Positions 1 to 8,602 of a DNA stretch of 64,000 nt are shown piece by piece. A model generated the notes under the pieces. The model worked only from the letters and a program-made list of their open reading frames with translations, was not told the DNA's origin and did no database searches. Position 1 is the first letter of the stretch. Each line of letters begins with the position of its first letter. The position numbers and the translations under genes were made by a program. This DNA comes from GCA-002282575 sp964493995 (GTDB lineage Bacteria > Pseudomonadota > Gammaproteobacteria > Thiomicrospirales > Thiomicrospiraceae): positions 8,495-72,494 of the forward strand of contig CAZBQD010000004.1 of NCBI GenBank assembly GCA_964493995.1. The letters run 5' to 3'.

Positions 1-10
1 TTACAATCTT

Positions 11-47
11 AAAAAAGCCACAATCAAAAATGAGTTGTGGCTTTTTT
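11..47. terminator. Bidirectional rho-independent terminator
   Basis: A 13-bp perfect inverted repeat (AAAAAAGCCACAA and its complement) encloses an 11-nt loop, with A and T runs on the two sides, so it can act in both directions. It lies about 100 bp beyond the 3' end of the outer-membrane barrel gene and may serve both that gene and a gene outside the window. Bases 48-143 show no other clear feature. Confidence 0.85.
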
Positions 48-143
48 GTTTCTAAGCCTTTGTTTTGTGTGATCACTGCAAGCAATAGGTGAGCAACCGA
101 TGAGAATAAGAAACCACTTCTCTTATCGCTCACGTTATCGAAC

Positions 144-1277
144 TCACTGCCACGCAAAACTACCCTGCCAACCCAGCAAAAAGAAAAATCCTTCCAATCC
201 ATTCGATTGAGTCACCTCACCAATTTGCCAGCGCGTGCGTAGCCAACTGGTGGCATCGTATTCGACCAATAAACTGAGCTTGTGCTGATTGGGCAACACA
301 TCGTTTTGACTGACATCAGCACGCTCATCTCGCACCCCGATTCGCCATTGCGGATGCCAACGGTGTAGTAACATGGCATAGTATCCCGATTGATTCGCCA
401 CAGCACCAGCCGATGCGCCAGCTTCACGATTCAGCCATTCAGACTGCCATAACCAATAACGCCCATTGGGCAAATAATGCTTTACAGACAAATCAATCGC
501 CTGCCATTGACTGGCATAATAGCGACCATCTAGCCCTCTTTGTTCACCTTGTACCAGACTTGCTCCCAGCAAAGCGTGTGTGTTTGGCGTCCAAGCCTGC
601 GCCCACCGTCCGAACAATGTTGTCGTGGCTAACTGCATCCGATCATCGGCGAACTGATCTCGATTGGTGGCAGTAAGTGCCTCTCCCCCTAACACCAATC
701 CATTTCCAACTAACTGATTTATCTGAATGCCTTTTTCCAGCATCGACGAATCACCAAACAGTCGTTGATAAATGACAGGGGCATCAATAAAATCGCGATC
801 GTGCGGATGCTGGCTGTTCAATCGCCCCAAGGCTGAATAAAACTGACCCAGCTTGGCTTGTGTTAAAGGAAATAGTGGCATGTTCGCGTAGGCTTCATCG
901 ACTGAAACCCCTTCGGCGGTGACATTCAAATTGGTGAAATAGCGCCAGCGTTGATTGGGGCGTCCTTCTACCACCACATCCGTCCATTGTGCATCGGGAT
1001 GTTGGTGTTGCTCTTGCCATTGCTCGTCGAACCGATTGGCTCTATCTACCCATAAATGCGACCCTTGAGCAATCGCCATCATGCGACTGTCTTTTAATGG
1101 CCACCCTTGAAATACCTTATGCGGTGCTTCATCATTTAACCACTCATTGAGCACCGCTTGACGATCTTCAATGGGGTTGGCTAACGCCTGCCACACACTC
1201 ACCTTTTCTTCCGAGCCAAAGGCCATATTCGCTGACATTAGCGCCGCCAAACTCATCAATAAGGTGCGTGTTTTCAA
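144..1277 (-). CDS. Putative outer-membrane beta-barrel protein linked to MntR
   Basis: The product has 377 residues and a Sec-type signal peptide (about 1-21, hydrophobic core then AFG). The mature part alternates polar and aromatic residues and is rich in Trp, Tyr and Gln, as in outer-membrane barrels. Residues about 146-175 (GRLNSQHPHDRDFIDAPVIY) resemble a motif I recall from porin-like proteins annotated as zinc-regulated TonB-dependent outer-membrane receptors; there is no plug domain or TonB box. The start overlaps the 3' end of mntR by 4 bp, so the two are co-transcribed. From this context I infer a role in getting Mn(II) or a related metal across the outer membrane. The family match is from memory and the metal is inferred. 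The C-terminus is Gln rather than the usual Phe. Confidence 0.6.
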   Translation of the reverse strand: MKTRTLLMSLAALMSANMAFGSEEKVSVWQALANPIEDRQAVLNEWLNDEAPHKVFQGWPLKDSRMMAIAQGSHLWVDRANRFDEQWQEQHQHPDAQWTDVVVEGRPNQRWRYFTNLNVTAEGVSVDEAYANMPLFPLTQAKLGQFYSALGRLNSQHPHDRDFIDAPVIYQRLFGDSSMLEKGIQINQLVGNGLVLGGEALTATNRDQFADDRMQLATTTLFGRWAQAWTPNTHALLGASLVQGEQRGLDGRYYASQWQAIDLSVKHYLPNGRYWLWQSEWLNREAGASAGAVANQSGYYAMLLHRWHPQWRIGVRDERADVSQNDVLPNQHKLSLLVEYDATSWLRTRWQIGEVTQSNGLEGFFFLLGWQGSFAWQ

Positions 1278-1717
1278 GACGCAGGCCGCGCTTGTAAAAA
1301 TGCCTCAAACGCTTTTAAGGTCACCTCGCTGACATGATGCTCCATGCCTTCGGCGTCTGCTTGTGCGGTCTCTTCGTCAACGCCTAATGCCATGAGTAAA
1401 TTGGCCACCACTTGATGACGATGACGGGATTCAGCGGCTAAATCCTCGCCGGTCGAGGTCAGAAAAATACCTCGGTAAGGTTTGGTATTAATCAAGCCTT
1501 CTTTTTGTAATCGGTTAATGGTTTTGACGACCGTGGCATGACTCACACCCAAACGCTTAGCCACATCGACCGAGCGTGCCTCACCTTCTGTAGCAATTAA
1601 ATCCGAAATGAGTTCGACATAATCTTGCGCGGTGGCCGCACTGCGGGCATCACGCGCTTGTTGAAATCGCGCCGCTTGCGCTTGTTCATTCGGCAGGGTT
1701 TCTGGGGTATTTTTCAT
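1274..1717 (-). CDS. mntR: Manganese-responsive transcriptional regulator MntR (DtxR family)
   Basis: The 147-residue protein aligns along its length with E. coli MntR (155 aa), including the N-terminal winged helix-turn-helix beginning YVELISDLI and the metal-binding dimerisation segment with RHRHQVV and DAEGMEHHVSE. In enterobacteria MntR binds Mn(II), represses mntH and acts on manganese export genes. Here it is divergent from mntH across about 100 bp, the expected arrangement for direct control. I placed the start at the ATG at 1717; an in-frame GTG at 1729 would add four residues, and neither has a strong ribosome-binding site. The outer-membrane barrel gene follows with a 4-bp overlap, so MntR probably regulates itself and that gene. 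Confidence 0.92.
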   Translation of the reverse strand: MKNTPETLPNEQAQAARFQQARDARSAATAQDYVELISDLIATEGEARSVDVAKRLGVSHATVVKTINRLQKEGLINTKPYRGIFLTSTGEDLAAESRHRHQVVANLLMALGVDEETAQADAEGMEHHVSEVTLKAFEAFLQARPAS

Positions 1718-1752
1718 ATAAAACGACACTAAATGTTAATTGCTGTTGTAAA

Positions 1753-1770
1753 TTGTAGCCAAGGCTGTAA
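1753..1770. promoter_or_regulatory. Candidate MntR operator between mntR and mntH
   Basis: In the divergent mntR/mntH region the sequence TTGTAGCC-AA-GGCTGTAA forms an imperfect inverted repeat (6 of 8 positions per arm). Its size and position suit a dimeric regulator controlling both promoters. A second, looser repeat (GCCA...TGGC) lies at 1778-1796. Assignment to MntR rests on position only; the match to the E. coli MntR box is partial. Confidence 0.35.
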
Positions 1771-1821
1771 AATAATGCCAGTAAAAAGTTTTATGGCTTT
1801 CAATCAAAAAGATATATCAGC

Positions 1822-3138
1822 ATGTCAACACCCTTAGCAGAACAAGTGAGTCTCCCCGAATCGCATCGCAGTGTTGCTATTCCCGACGCTTCGTCAAAAA
1901 GACGACTGTGGGCGTTTATGGGACCAGGCTTTCTGGTAGCGGTGGGTTACATGGATCCCGGAAACTGGGCGACGGGACTGGCGGCGGGTTCGGCTTATGG
2001 CTATACCCTACTTTCTGTCGTGTTAATGGCGAGCTTAATGGCCATTGTGTTGCAAATCATGACCGCTCGATTAGGTATTGCCACCGGAAAAGATTTAGCG
2101 CAGCTGTGTCGCGAGCGCTACAGCAAACCAACCACTTTTGGCCTATGGATTATGGCGGAATTAGCGGTCATTGCTACCGACCTAGCTGAGTTGTTAGGTA
2201 GTGCCATTGCCTTACATCTGTTATTCGACATTCCGATTATGCTCGGCATTGTGCTGACGGTCCTGGATGTGTTGCTGATTTTATCTTTGCAACAACGCGG
2301 ATTTAGACTCATTGAAGCCGTCGTTGTCACCCTCATTACCACCATCACCGTGTGCTTCGTGTTTGAACTTGCCGTCGCCGATCCCGATTGGATGGCAGCG
2401 GCTCAGGGATTAGCGCCCACCTCTGGATTATTGACCGATCCGACCATGCTGTATTTAGCCTTGGGCATCTTAGGTGCAACAGTGATGCCACATAACCTTT
2501 ACCTGCATTCTGCCCTAGTGCATACCCGCGCCATAGAACACAACGACAGCGCTAAACGTGAAGCCATGCGTTACGCTAGCTACGATACCGTCATTGCGTT
2601 AAGTTTTGCCTTTTTTATTAATGCCGCTATTGTGGTGCTGGCTGCTTCCGTCTTTCATGCTAATGGCAAAACGGATATTGCCGAAATTCAAGACGCTTAT
2701 CAGCTACTCACGCCTATGCTTGGAGCGGGGTTGGCGTCAACGCTCTTTGCCGTTGCCCTGCTGGCTTCGGGACAAAATGCGACCTTAACGGCCACGCTAG
2801 CGGGACAAGTGGTGATGGAAGGGTTTTTGAACATGCGCTTACCCGCTTGGCAAAGACGCTTGGTCACGCGCGGATTAGCGGTGATTCCGGCCATTGCCGT
2901 TACGTGGTATTTCGGAGAACACGGCACCGCCGCCTTGCTCGTGTTCAGTCAAGTGGTGCTAAGTTTGCAGTTGCCTTTTGCCCTCGTTCCCTTATGGGCG
3001 ATGACTCGAGACAAGGGCTTAATGGGGGCTTTCACCAATCCAGCTTGGCTGACAGCCTTAGCAGGCTTCATCACCTTACTCATTATTGTATTGAACTTAA
3101 AGCTGATTTTTGACTTTGTGACAGGTTTGTCCGCCTAA
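1822..3138 (+). CDS. mntH: Nramp-type divalent metal:proton symporter MntH
   Basis: The 438-residue inner-membrane protein has about 11 hydrophobic helices and both Nramp metal-site motifs: DPGN in helix 1 (residues 45-48) and MPHN followed by LYLHS in helix 6 (222-230). These coordinate Mn(II) or Fe(II) in characterised family members, and transport is driven by the proton gradient. Divergence from mntR and the outer-membrane barrel gene points to manganese uptake. Length is a little above E. coli MntH (412 aa) because of a longer cytoplasmic N-terminus. The 3' end stops only 3 bp from the convergent reductase gene with no terminator between them. A poor Shine-Dalgarno (AAAGA) precedes the ATG. 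Confidence 0.95.
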   Translation: MSTPLAEQVSLPESHRSVAIPDASSKRRLWAFMGPGFLVAVGYMDPGNWATGLAAGSAYGYTLLSVVLMASLMAIVLQIMTARLGIATGKDLAQLCRERYSKPTTFGLWIMAELAVIATDLAELLGSAIALHLLFDIPIMLGIVLTVLDVLLILSLQQRGFRLIEAVVVTLITTITVCFVFELAVADPDWMAAAQGLAPTSGLLTDPTMLYLALGILGATVMPHNLYLHSALVHTRAIEHNDSAKREAMRYASYDTVIALSFAFFINAAIVVLAASVFHANGKTDIAEIQDAYQLLTPMLGAGLASTLFAVALLASGQNATLTATLAGQVVMEGFLNMRLPAWQRRLVTRGLAVIPAIAVTWYFGEHGTAALLVFSQVVLSLQLPFALVPLWAMTRDKGLMGAFTNPAWLTALAGFITLLIIVLNLKLIFDFVTGLSA

Positions 3139-3141
3139 CCG

Positions 3142-4179
3142 CTAGGGTGCTGGATTCATGTAAAGCAGTTGCAGCTTATCAATCGCTTTCAGCAATTCTG
3201 CCGACAAGGGTTTATGCCAAGCCTCGATGTTTTCTTCAAGTTGCGTCATGCTGGTAGCGCCAATAATGGTGCTGCTAACAAACCAACGATGATAAACATA
3301 CGACAAAGCCATCTCGGTGGGTGTTAAGCCATGCTGACGAGCTAAGTCGGCATAAGCTGCCACCGCAGGTTGCACCGCAGGTTTTTCATATCGTTGCCCA
3401 AACCCTGGAAACTGATCGATGCGCCCTGAACCTATGGGTTGTTGCTGGTACTTTTCGGTTAAATGTCCAAAAGCCAAAGGCGAATAAGCCAGTAACCCCA
3501 CTTGCTCACGGAAACCGATTTCGCTCATGCCAAATTCATAGGTTCGGTTGAGCAGACTGTACGCATTTTGTGTGGACACAATGCGCGGTAAATCATAGTC
3601 CTTAGCCGCCTGTAAAAACGACATCATGCCCCAAGGCGTTTCATTCGACACACCAATATAACGCACCTTACCGGCCTGTACCTGTTCGTGCAAAGCTTCC
3701 AACTGTTCGCGCACCGAAACGCATTCCATTTCTTGGCTGGGGTCGAAACGAAACTGACCAAACATAGGCACATTGCGCACCGGCCAATGAATTTGATACA
3801 GGTCGATATAATCCGTTTGCAAACGACGTAATGAGCCTTCTATCGCTTGTTGCACATTGATGCGATCGACCGATTGAGGTCCTTGTCGAATCCATTTCAA
3901 GTTTCGATTCGGTCCCGCCACCTTAGTCGCCAAAATTACCTGGTCGCGCGGCTGGTTGACCAACCAGTTACCGACAATGGTTTCCGTTCGCGTGTAGGTT
4001 TCGGACTTAGGCGGTACGGGGTAAAGCTCAGCCGTATCAATGAAATTAATACCGCTATCTCGTGCATAATCCATCTGTGCAAAGGCTTCTTGCTGCGTGT
4101 TCTGTTGACCAAAGGTCATGGTTCCTAAACAAATGGCAGAAACCTGAAGATCGGATTGCCCTAACTGACGATATTCCAT
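3142..4179 (-). CDS. tas: Aldo/keto reductase, Tas family
   Basis: This 345-residue protein matches E. coli Tas (346 aa) over its full length: it starts MEYRQLGQSDLQVS, has the family pattern GTMTFGQQN, the catalytic Asp/Tyr segment DTAELYPVPP, the QIHWP strand and IGVSNETPWG, and ends with MNPAP. Aldo/keto reductases are NADPH-dependent soluble TIM barrels that reduce aldehydes and ketones; the physiological substrate of Tas is not established. The start is supported by GAGGTG a few bases upstream of the ATG. It is convergent with mntH and divergent from yigZ, so it is probably monocistronic. Confidence 0.9.
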   Translation of the reverse strand: MEYRQLGQSDLQVSAICLGTMTFGQQNTQQEAFAQMDYARDSGINFIDTAELYPVPPKSETYTRTETIVGNWLVNQPRDQVILATKVAGPNRNLKWIRQGPQSVDRINVQQAIEGSLRRLQTDYIDLYQIHWPVRNVPMFGQFRFDPSQEMECVSVREQLEALHEQVQAGKVRYIGVSNETPWGMMSFLQAAKDYDLPRIVSTQNAYSLLNRTYEFGMSEIGFREQVGLLAYSPLAFGHLTEKYQQQPIGSGRIDQFPGFGQRYEKPAVQPAVAAYADLARQHGLTPTEMALSYVYHRWFVSSTIIGATSMTQLEENIEAWHKPLSAELLKAIDKLQLLYMNPAP

Positions 4180-4297
4180 TTCAACACCTCATTTTTATTT
4201 TGATACATTGTAAACGATATCATTTAGCAAGGGTCGAACATGCTAAAATGTTCATCATTCATAACATAATTAAATAAAAGCATCACTCAGCACAGAC

Positions 4298-4912
4298 ATG
4301 AGCTACCCCATACCCCAATCGCTGGCACAAGCCGAAATCGAAATTAAGAAAAGTCGCTTTATTGGTTTAGCCAAGCCGATTCGTGACCGTGCAGAGGGAA
4401 TGCAATGGCTAGATGAAATCAAAGCCACTTACCCTGATGCTCGTCATCATTGCTGGGCTTATCTTCTGGGTAATCCCTCTTGTGCCACCAACGCGGGCAT
4501 GGGCGATGATGGCGAACCTTCTGGCACAGCAGGCAAACCCATTTTGAATGTGTTACAACATAAGGGTGTTGGCGATATTATGCTCATTGTAGTGCGCTAT
4601 TTTGGCGGCATTAAATTGGGCGCTGGCGGACTGACGCGCGCTTATGGTCAGGCGGCACAGGCGGTGATGAGCCTATTACCCATTCAAACCTTTATTCCCA
4701 TGTTGTCCGTTTCCATTACTTGTGACTATGGACAAGAGCAACACATTCGTCATTGGGTCGATAAGCTACAAGGCTCGGTGTCTCGTGTCGATTATCTTGA
4801 TCCGCTAACCATGGAAGTGAATATTCCTGAAGCCGAAATCAACTCGTTTATTCAGCACTTAAAAACACTTCATCACCTAACCTTTCAAATAGGTGAGCTA
4901 TGCCCGCACTGA
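4298..4912 (+). CDS. yigZ: YigZ/IMPACT family protein
   Basis: The 204-residue product equals E. coli YigZ in length and carries the family signature VRYFGGIKLGAGGLTRAYG (about residues 98-116), preceded by DDGEPSGTAGKPIL. YigZ proteins have an N-terminal IMPACT (UPF0029) domain and a C-terminal domain resembling elongation factor G domain IV; the eukaryotic relative IMPACT modulates Gcn2, but the bacterial role is not settled. The 3' end overlaps cobQ by 13 bp, so translation of the two is probably coupled, although the functions have no known link. The ribosome-binding site at the ATG is weak. Confidence 0.9.
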   Translation: MSYPIPQSLAQAEIEIKKSRFIGLAKPIRDRAEGMQWLDEIKATYPDARHHCWAYLLGNPSCATNAGMGDDGEPSGTAGKPILNVLQHKGVGDIMLIVVRYFGGIKLGAGGLTRAYGQAAQAVMSLLPIQTFIPMLSVSITCDYGQEQHIRHWVDKLQGSVSRVDYLDPLTMEVNIPEAEINSFIQHLKTLHHLTFQIGELCPH

Positions 4913-6351
4913 TGATCCAAGGCTGCACCTCCGATGCAGGCAAAAGTACCCTCGTTGCTGGGCTATGTCGATTATTGCATCGACAAGCCTATTCGGTTGC
5001 TCCCTTCAAGCCACAAAACATGGCGTTATCGGCTGCTGTTTCGGTCGATGGTGGCGAGATTGGTCGTGCTCAAGCCACGCAAGCCCTTGCTTGTGGGCTG
5101 GAACCCCATAGTGACATGAACCCTGTTTTACTCAAACCCACATCAGATCGCAAAGCACAAGTGATTATTCGTGGCAAGCCAATTGGTCACTTAGACGCGC
5201 TCGATTATCACGCCTACAAAACGACTGCCAGAAATGCCGTCTTAGACGCCTGGCAAAGACTGACCAGCCAATACGATATTTGTTTGGTCGAAGGGGCTGG
5301 TAGCCCTGCTGAAATTAATTTACGCGAAAACGACATTGCCAATATGGGTTTTGCTGAAGCGGTTGATATCCCCGTTATCTTGGTTGCCGACATTGACCGT
5401 GGCGGGGTGTTTGCCCATATTATTGGCACGTTGGCGTGTTTGTCGGAAAGTGAGCAAGCACGCATTAAAGGCTTTGTCATTAATCGCTTTCGCGGTGATA
5501 TTGCCTTACTGCAATCGGGGCTAGATTGGCTCGAAGCTAAAACAGGCAAACCTATTTTAGGTGTATTGCCTTATCTCATGGATTTGAAGCTCGACGAAGA
5601 AGACGCTGTTCGCCGTCCAACCCATGCAGACGCAGCACAACTGAAAATTCGCATTCTGCGCTTACCCCACATCAGCAATCACAGCGACTTCACCCCTCTA
5701 CTCAATGACCCACGTCTGGATGTCGATTACTTGGACATTGATGCACCAGCCGTTAATGCCGATGTTTTAATCATTCCCGGCAGCAAAGCGGTGATGAGCG
5801 ACTTAGCGCAACTGAACGAACACGACTGGCGCAACAAACTGTTACGTCATTTGCGTTATGGCGGTAAATTGCTCGCCATTTGTGGGGGTTTCCAAATGCT
5901 CGGCAGACAACTACTCGACCCCAAAAGAATTGAAGGCGACCGTCCAACCATGGCGGGACTAGCCGTTTTTGACTTTGCTACACGTTGGCAAAGCGACAAA
6001 ATCCTCGCCCAACGCACCGGAAAACTCTGGAATGGTGAACCGATTCGTGGCTACGAAATGCACCAAGGCATCAGCAGCGGCAACGGCTTAACCCAACGCG
6101 CTTTCGCTATCTTTGATGATGGTAGCACCGATGGTGCCATCAGTGAAGACGGCAAAATCATCGGTACTTATTTACATGGTCTGTTCGACCATCCCGATGC
6201 TTACCACGCCTTGTTAAGCTGGATGGGGTTAACCGATACGAGCTATCAAACCATCGACCACAAGACACAACAACTGGTCGAATTGGACAGATTAGCGGAT
6301 ATGCTGGAACAGCATGTGGATATGGAAAAAGTGATGGCATTATTATCATGA
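4900..6351 (+). CDS. cobQ: Cobyric acid synthase CobQ/CbiP
   Basis: The 483-residue amidotransferase adds four amide groups to adenosylcobyrinic acid a,c-diamide using glutamine and ATP. The N-terminal half is a P-loop domain (QGCTSDAGKSTLVAGLCRLL, then FKPQNMAL and VEGAGSPAE); the C-terminal half is a class I glutamine amidotransferase domain with nucleophile Cys328 in AICGGFQMLG and the triad His near residue 426 in TYLHGLFDH. Both domains are intact and the length is typical. It overlaps yigZ upstream by 13 bp and cobU downstream by 4 bp (ATGA), forming a yigZ-cobQ-cobU-cobT operon for the late steps of cobalamin synthesis. No cobalamin riboswitch was recognised upstream. Confidence 0.95.
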   Translation: MPALMIQGCTSDAGKSTLVAGLCRLLHRQAYSVAPFKPQNMALSAAVSVDGGEIGRAQATQALACGLEPHSDMNPVLLKPTSDRKAQVIIRGKPIGHLDALDYHAYKTTARNAVLDAWQRLTSQYDICLVEGAGSPAEINLRENDIANMGFAEAVDIPVILVADIDRGGVFAHIIGTLACLSESEQARIKGFVINRFRGDIALLQSGLDWLEAKTGKPILGVLPYLMDLKLDEEDAVRRPTHADAAQLKIRILRLPHISNHSDFTPLLNDPRLDVDYLDIDAPAVNADVLIIPGSKAVMSDLAQLNEHDWRNKLLRHLRYGGKLLAICGGFQMLGRQLLDPKRIEGDRPTMAGLAVFDFATRWQSDKILAQRTGKLWNGEPIRGYEMHQGISSGNGLTQRAFAIFDDGSTDGAISEDGKIIGTYLHGLFDHPDAYHALLSWMGLTDTSYQTIDHKTQQLVELDRLADMLEQHVDMEKVMALLS

Positions 6352-6908
6352 AATCCCTCATCCTCGGCGGTATGAAATCGGGCAAAAGCCGCTTTGCCGA
6401 ACAGCTTGCCATTCAACTGGAACAGCCCGTGGTTTACATCGCCACAGCCCAAGCATGGGATGATGAAATGCGCGAGCGCATTCGCGTTCACCAACAACAA
6501 CGCCCCAGCCAGTGGCAAACAGTCGAAGTACCGCTCCATCTGGCCGCTGCGCTGAAACAACAGGACGCGCCCAATCGCACCCTGTTGGTAGACTGCTTAA
6601 CGTTATGGATAACGCAACTGCTGTGTCACGACAACCCCGCACTCTTAATGAAAGAGTTAACCGCTTTTCAAACCCTATTGCCCAGCCTAAAAGCGAACCT
6701 GATTTTGGTCAGCAATGAAACCAATATGGGCGTGATCCCGATGGATGCTCTCAGTCGCCATTTTTGCGATACGGCTGGCAAACTGCACCAGCAACTCGCA
6801 CCCGTCATGGATAGCATCGTGCTCACCGTGGCTGGCTTACCCCTATACGTTAAAGGAAAACCCTATGAATTGGACACTGGCGTCTTCAGCTATTCTTTGT
6901 ACAGCTAG
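6348..6908 (+). CDS. cobU: Adenosylcobinamide kinase / guanylyltransferase CobU (CobP)
   Basis: This 186-residue enzyme phosphorylates adenosylcobinamide and transfers GMP to give adenosyl-GDP-cobinamide. It begins with the CobU P-loop GGMKSGKSRFAEQLA (residues 7-21), followed by VYIATAQAWDDEM with the region where the GMP-binding His lies (RIRVHQQQRP) and the Walker B-like LLVDCLTLW. The start overlaps the cobQ stop by 4 bp. The last 44 bp overlap cobT in another frame, an unusually long overlap for this operon. Length is close to the Salmonella enzyme (181 aa). Confidence 0.94.
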   Translation: MKSLILGGMKSGKSRFAEQLAIQLEQPVVYIATAQAWDDEMRERIRVHQQQRPSQWQTVEVPLHLAAALKQQDAPNRTLLVDCLTLWITQLLCHDNPALLMKELTAFQTLLPSLKANLILVSNETNMGVIPMDALSRHFCDTAGKLHQQLAPVMDSIVLTVAGLPLYVKGKPYELDTGVFSYSLYS

Positions 6909-7917
6909 TCGAAAGGCAGCCATGGCTCGCCAAGTGGTGCTAACCAAACCCGCTGGCTCACTGGGACAATTAGAAAACATTGCCATTCAACTGGCCGCCA
7001 TGCAAGGAACTGATACGCCCAACATTCGACAACCTTATATTGCCATCTTTGCTGGCGATCACGGTATTGCAAATGAAGGGGTATCTGCTTTCCCTCAGGT
7101 TGTTACTGGCGAGATGATTCGTAACTTTGCCCGTGGTGGTGCGGCGATTAGTGTACTGGCCAAATCGCAAGGCGCAACCTTACACGTCTATAATTGTGGT
7201 ACTGCTTACCCTGTCGAACCCCTAACAGGTGTGACGGATTGCAGCATTGCCGCAGGCACGGCCAACTTTTTACAGCAAGCCGCCATGACCGAAACACAAT
7301 GCACTCAAGCCCTCTCCATTGGCAAGCAAGCGGTCGAAAATGCCTTAGCGCAAGGTTGTGATTTGTTTATTGCTGGCGAAATGGGTATTGCCAACACCAC
7401 CTCTGCTACCGCAGTAGCTGCTGCGTTACTTTCCATCAACCCAGAAAGCATTACAGGACGCGGTACAGGCATTGATGATAAAACACTGAGTCATAAAATT
7501 AATGTCATTGAGCAAGCCTTAGCGCACCACAATCTTCTCACCCCTCACCCCTCACCTATCACCGTTTTACAAACTGTCGGTGGTTTTGAAATTGCCGCTA
7601 TTGCCGGCGCTTATATCACTGCGGCACAAGCAGGGCTACCCATCTTAGTCGATGGCTTTATCAGCAGCGCCGCTGCACTGGTGGCAGTCAAACACAACCC
7701 GAGTGTGCGTGATTGGATGCTGTTCGCCCATGCCAGTGCCGAGCCAGGTCACGCTACCATGATGCAAGCACTCGCAGCAAAACCCTTACTCGATTTAGGA
7801 ATGCGCTTGGGTGAAGGTTCAGGCGCTGGCGTTGCCATTAGCTTATTACGCCTAGCTTGCGATTTGCACAACCAAATGGCGACTTTTACGCAAGCACAAG
7901 TCAGCAAAGGGGAATAG
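6865..7917 (+). CDS. cobT: Nicotinate-nucleotide-dimethylbenzimidazole phosphoribosyltransferase CobT
   Basis: CobT makes alpha-ribazole phosphate, the lower-ligand precursor of cobalamin. I chose the ATG at 6865, giving 350 residues, rather than an earlier in-frame start at 6745: AAGGA lies just upstream, and with this start the catalytic Glu in MRLGEGSGAG falls at residue 317, the number of the catalytic Glu in Salmonella CobT. Other family features are LTKPAGSLGQLE, FAGDHGIANEGVSAFP and the GEMGIANTTSA loop. The gene starts 44 bp inside cobU. Three late cobalamin genes (cobQ, cobU, cobT) are therefore together; the cobalamin synthase gene cobS, which joins their products, is not in this window. 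Confidence 0.95.
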   Translation: MNWTLASSAILCTASRKAAMARQVVLTKPAGSLGQLENIAIQLAAMQGTDTPNIRQPYIAIFAGDHGIANEGVSAFPQVVTGEMIRNFARGGAAISVLAKSQGATLHVYNCGTAYPVEPLTGVTDCSIAAGTANFLQQAAMTETQCTQALSIGKQAVENALAQGCDLFIAGEMGIANTTSATAVAAALLSINPESITGRGTGIDDKTLSHKINVIEQALAHHNLLTPHPSPITVLQTVGGFEIAAIAGAYITAAQAGLPILVDGFISSAAALVAVKHNPSVRDWMLFAHASAEPGHATMMQALAAKPLLDLGMRLGEGSGAGVAISLLRLACDLHNQMATFTQAQVSKGE

Positions 7918-7921
7918 AGAA

Positions 7922-7952
7922 ATAAAAAAACGTGGCGAACTAGCGCCACGTT
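7922..7952 (-). terminator. Terminator of the pirin-nitroreductase transcript
   Basis: A perfect stem (CGTGGCG/CGCCACG, extended by AA/TT) with a 6-nt loop is followed on the minus strand by seven T residues. It lies between the convergent ends of cobT and the nitroreductase gene. The T run is only on the minus-strand side, so it mainly serves the nitroreductase transcript. Confidence 0.85.
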
Positions 7953-7971
7953 AGCTTGTCTTATGACTCTA

Positions 7972-8574
7972 TTAGAAAGTGTTCTGAATTAACACTTGCT
8001 CAATGCTCAATTGTCCCGCTCGAGGACGTGCTGCCTCAAGACCCTTGCCAACAGCAATCATCATCACAATAGCATGATCTGAAGGCAAGTTAATCAGTTG
8101 AGCAACAGCATCAAAATCAAAACCATCCATCGGGCAAGTATCGTATCCCATGCCTTTGGCTGCCAGCATCATCGTTTGTGCAATAATACCACCCGATCGC
8201 ATTGCTTCATCGCGCTGAACCTGATCTCGCCCACGATAATACTGATCAATCGCACCGACCATAAATTCACGCACTGCTTCTGGGGCATTAACCCAATAAC
8301 GACCCGTATCTTTTTGCCAAGCTTGCACATCGGCACAAAGCACAAATAGGGCTGAAGCATCGGTGACCTGAGCTTGATTCCAAGCGACTGCTTTAATCTG
8401 TTCACGCAATGCTGCGTCTTTAACTTGCACCCAACGCCAATGTTGAATATTGAATGCCGTGGGCGAGAGCATGGTCGCCGCAATCAACTTATTCACTTCA
8501 TCATCACTCATTTTATGTGATGAGTCGTATGATCTAATTGAGCGACGCTGTTCGATTGCACTGAATACATCCAT
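7972..8574 (-). CDS. Nitroreductase family FMN-dependent oxidoreductase
   Basis: The 200-residue protein starts with the FMN-binding signature of the family, AIEQRRSIRSYD (residues 6-17), then LSPTAFNIQHWRWVQV, and later the segment with RSGGIIAQTMMLAAKGMGYDTCPMDGF (about 127-153). Members are homodimeric flavoproteins using NAD(P)H to reduce nitroaromatics, quinones or flavins; the substrate cannot be named from sequence. It lies 28 bp after the pirin gene in the same direction and ends at a terminator, so the two form an operon divergent from a LysR regulator. Confidence 0.88.
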   Translation of the reverse strand: MDVFSAIEQRRSIRSYDSSHKMSDDEVNKLIAATMLSPTAFNIQHWRWVQVKDAALREQIKAVAWNQAQVTDASALFVLCADVQAWQKDTGRYWVNAPEAVREFMVGAIDQYYRGRDQVQRDEAMRSGGIIAQTMMLAAKGMGYDTCPMDGFDFDAVAQLINLPSDHAIVMMIAVGKGLEAARPRAGQLSIEQVLIQNTF

Positions 8575-8602
8575 ATGAATACTCCTAAATTAACATGGTT
8601 AC

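Noticed and set aside
65..75. TGTGATCAC near the left edge as a CRP or FNR site
   Set aside because: The half-sites have no 6-bp spacer, so a CRP-family dimer would not fit.
6745..6864. An N-terminal extension of CobT by 40 residues
   Set aside because: It overlaps most of the cobU 3' end, has no ribosome-binding site, and would shift catalytic Glu317 away from its family position.
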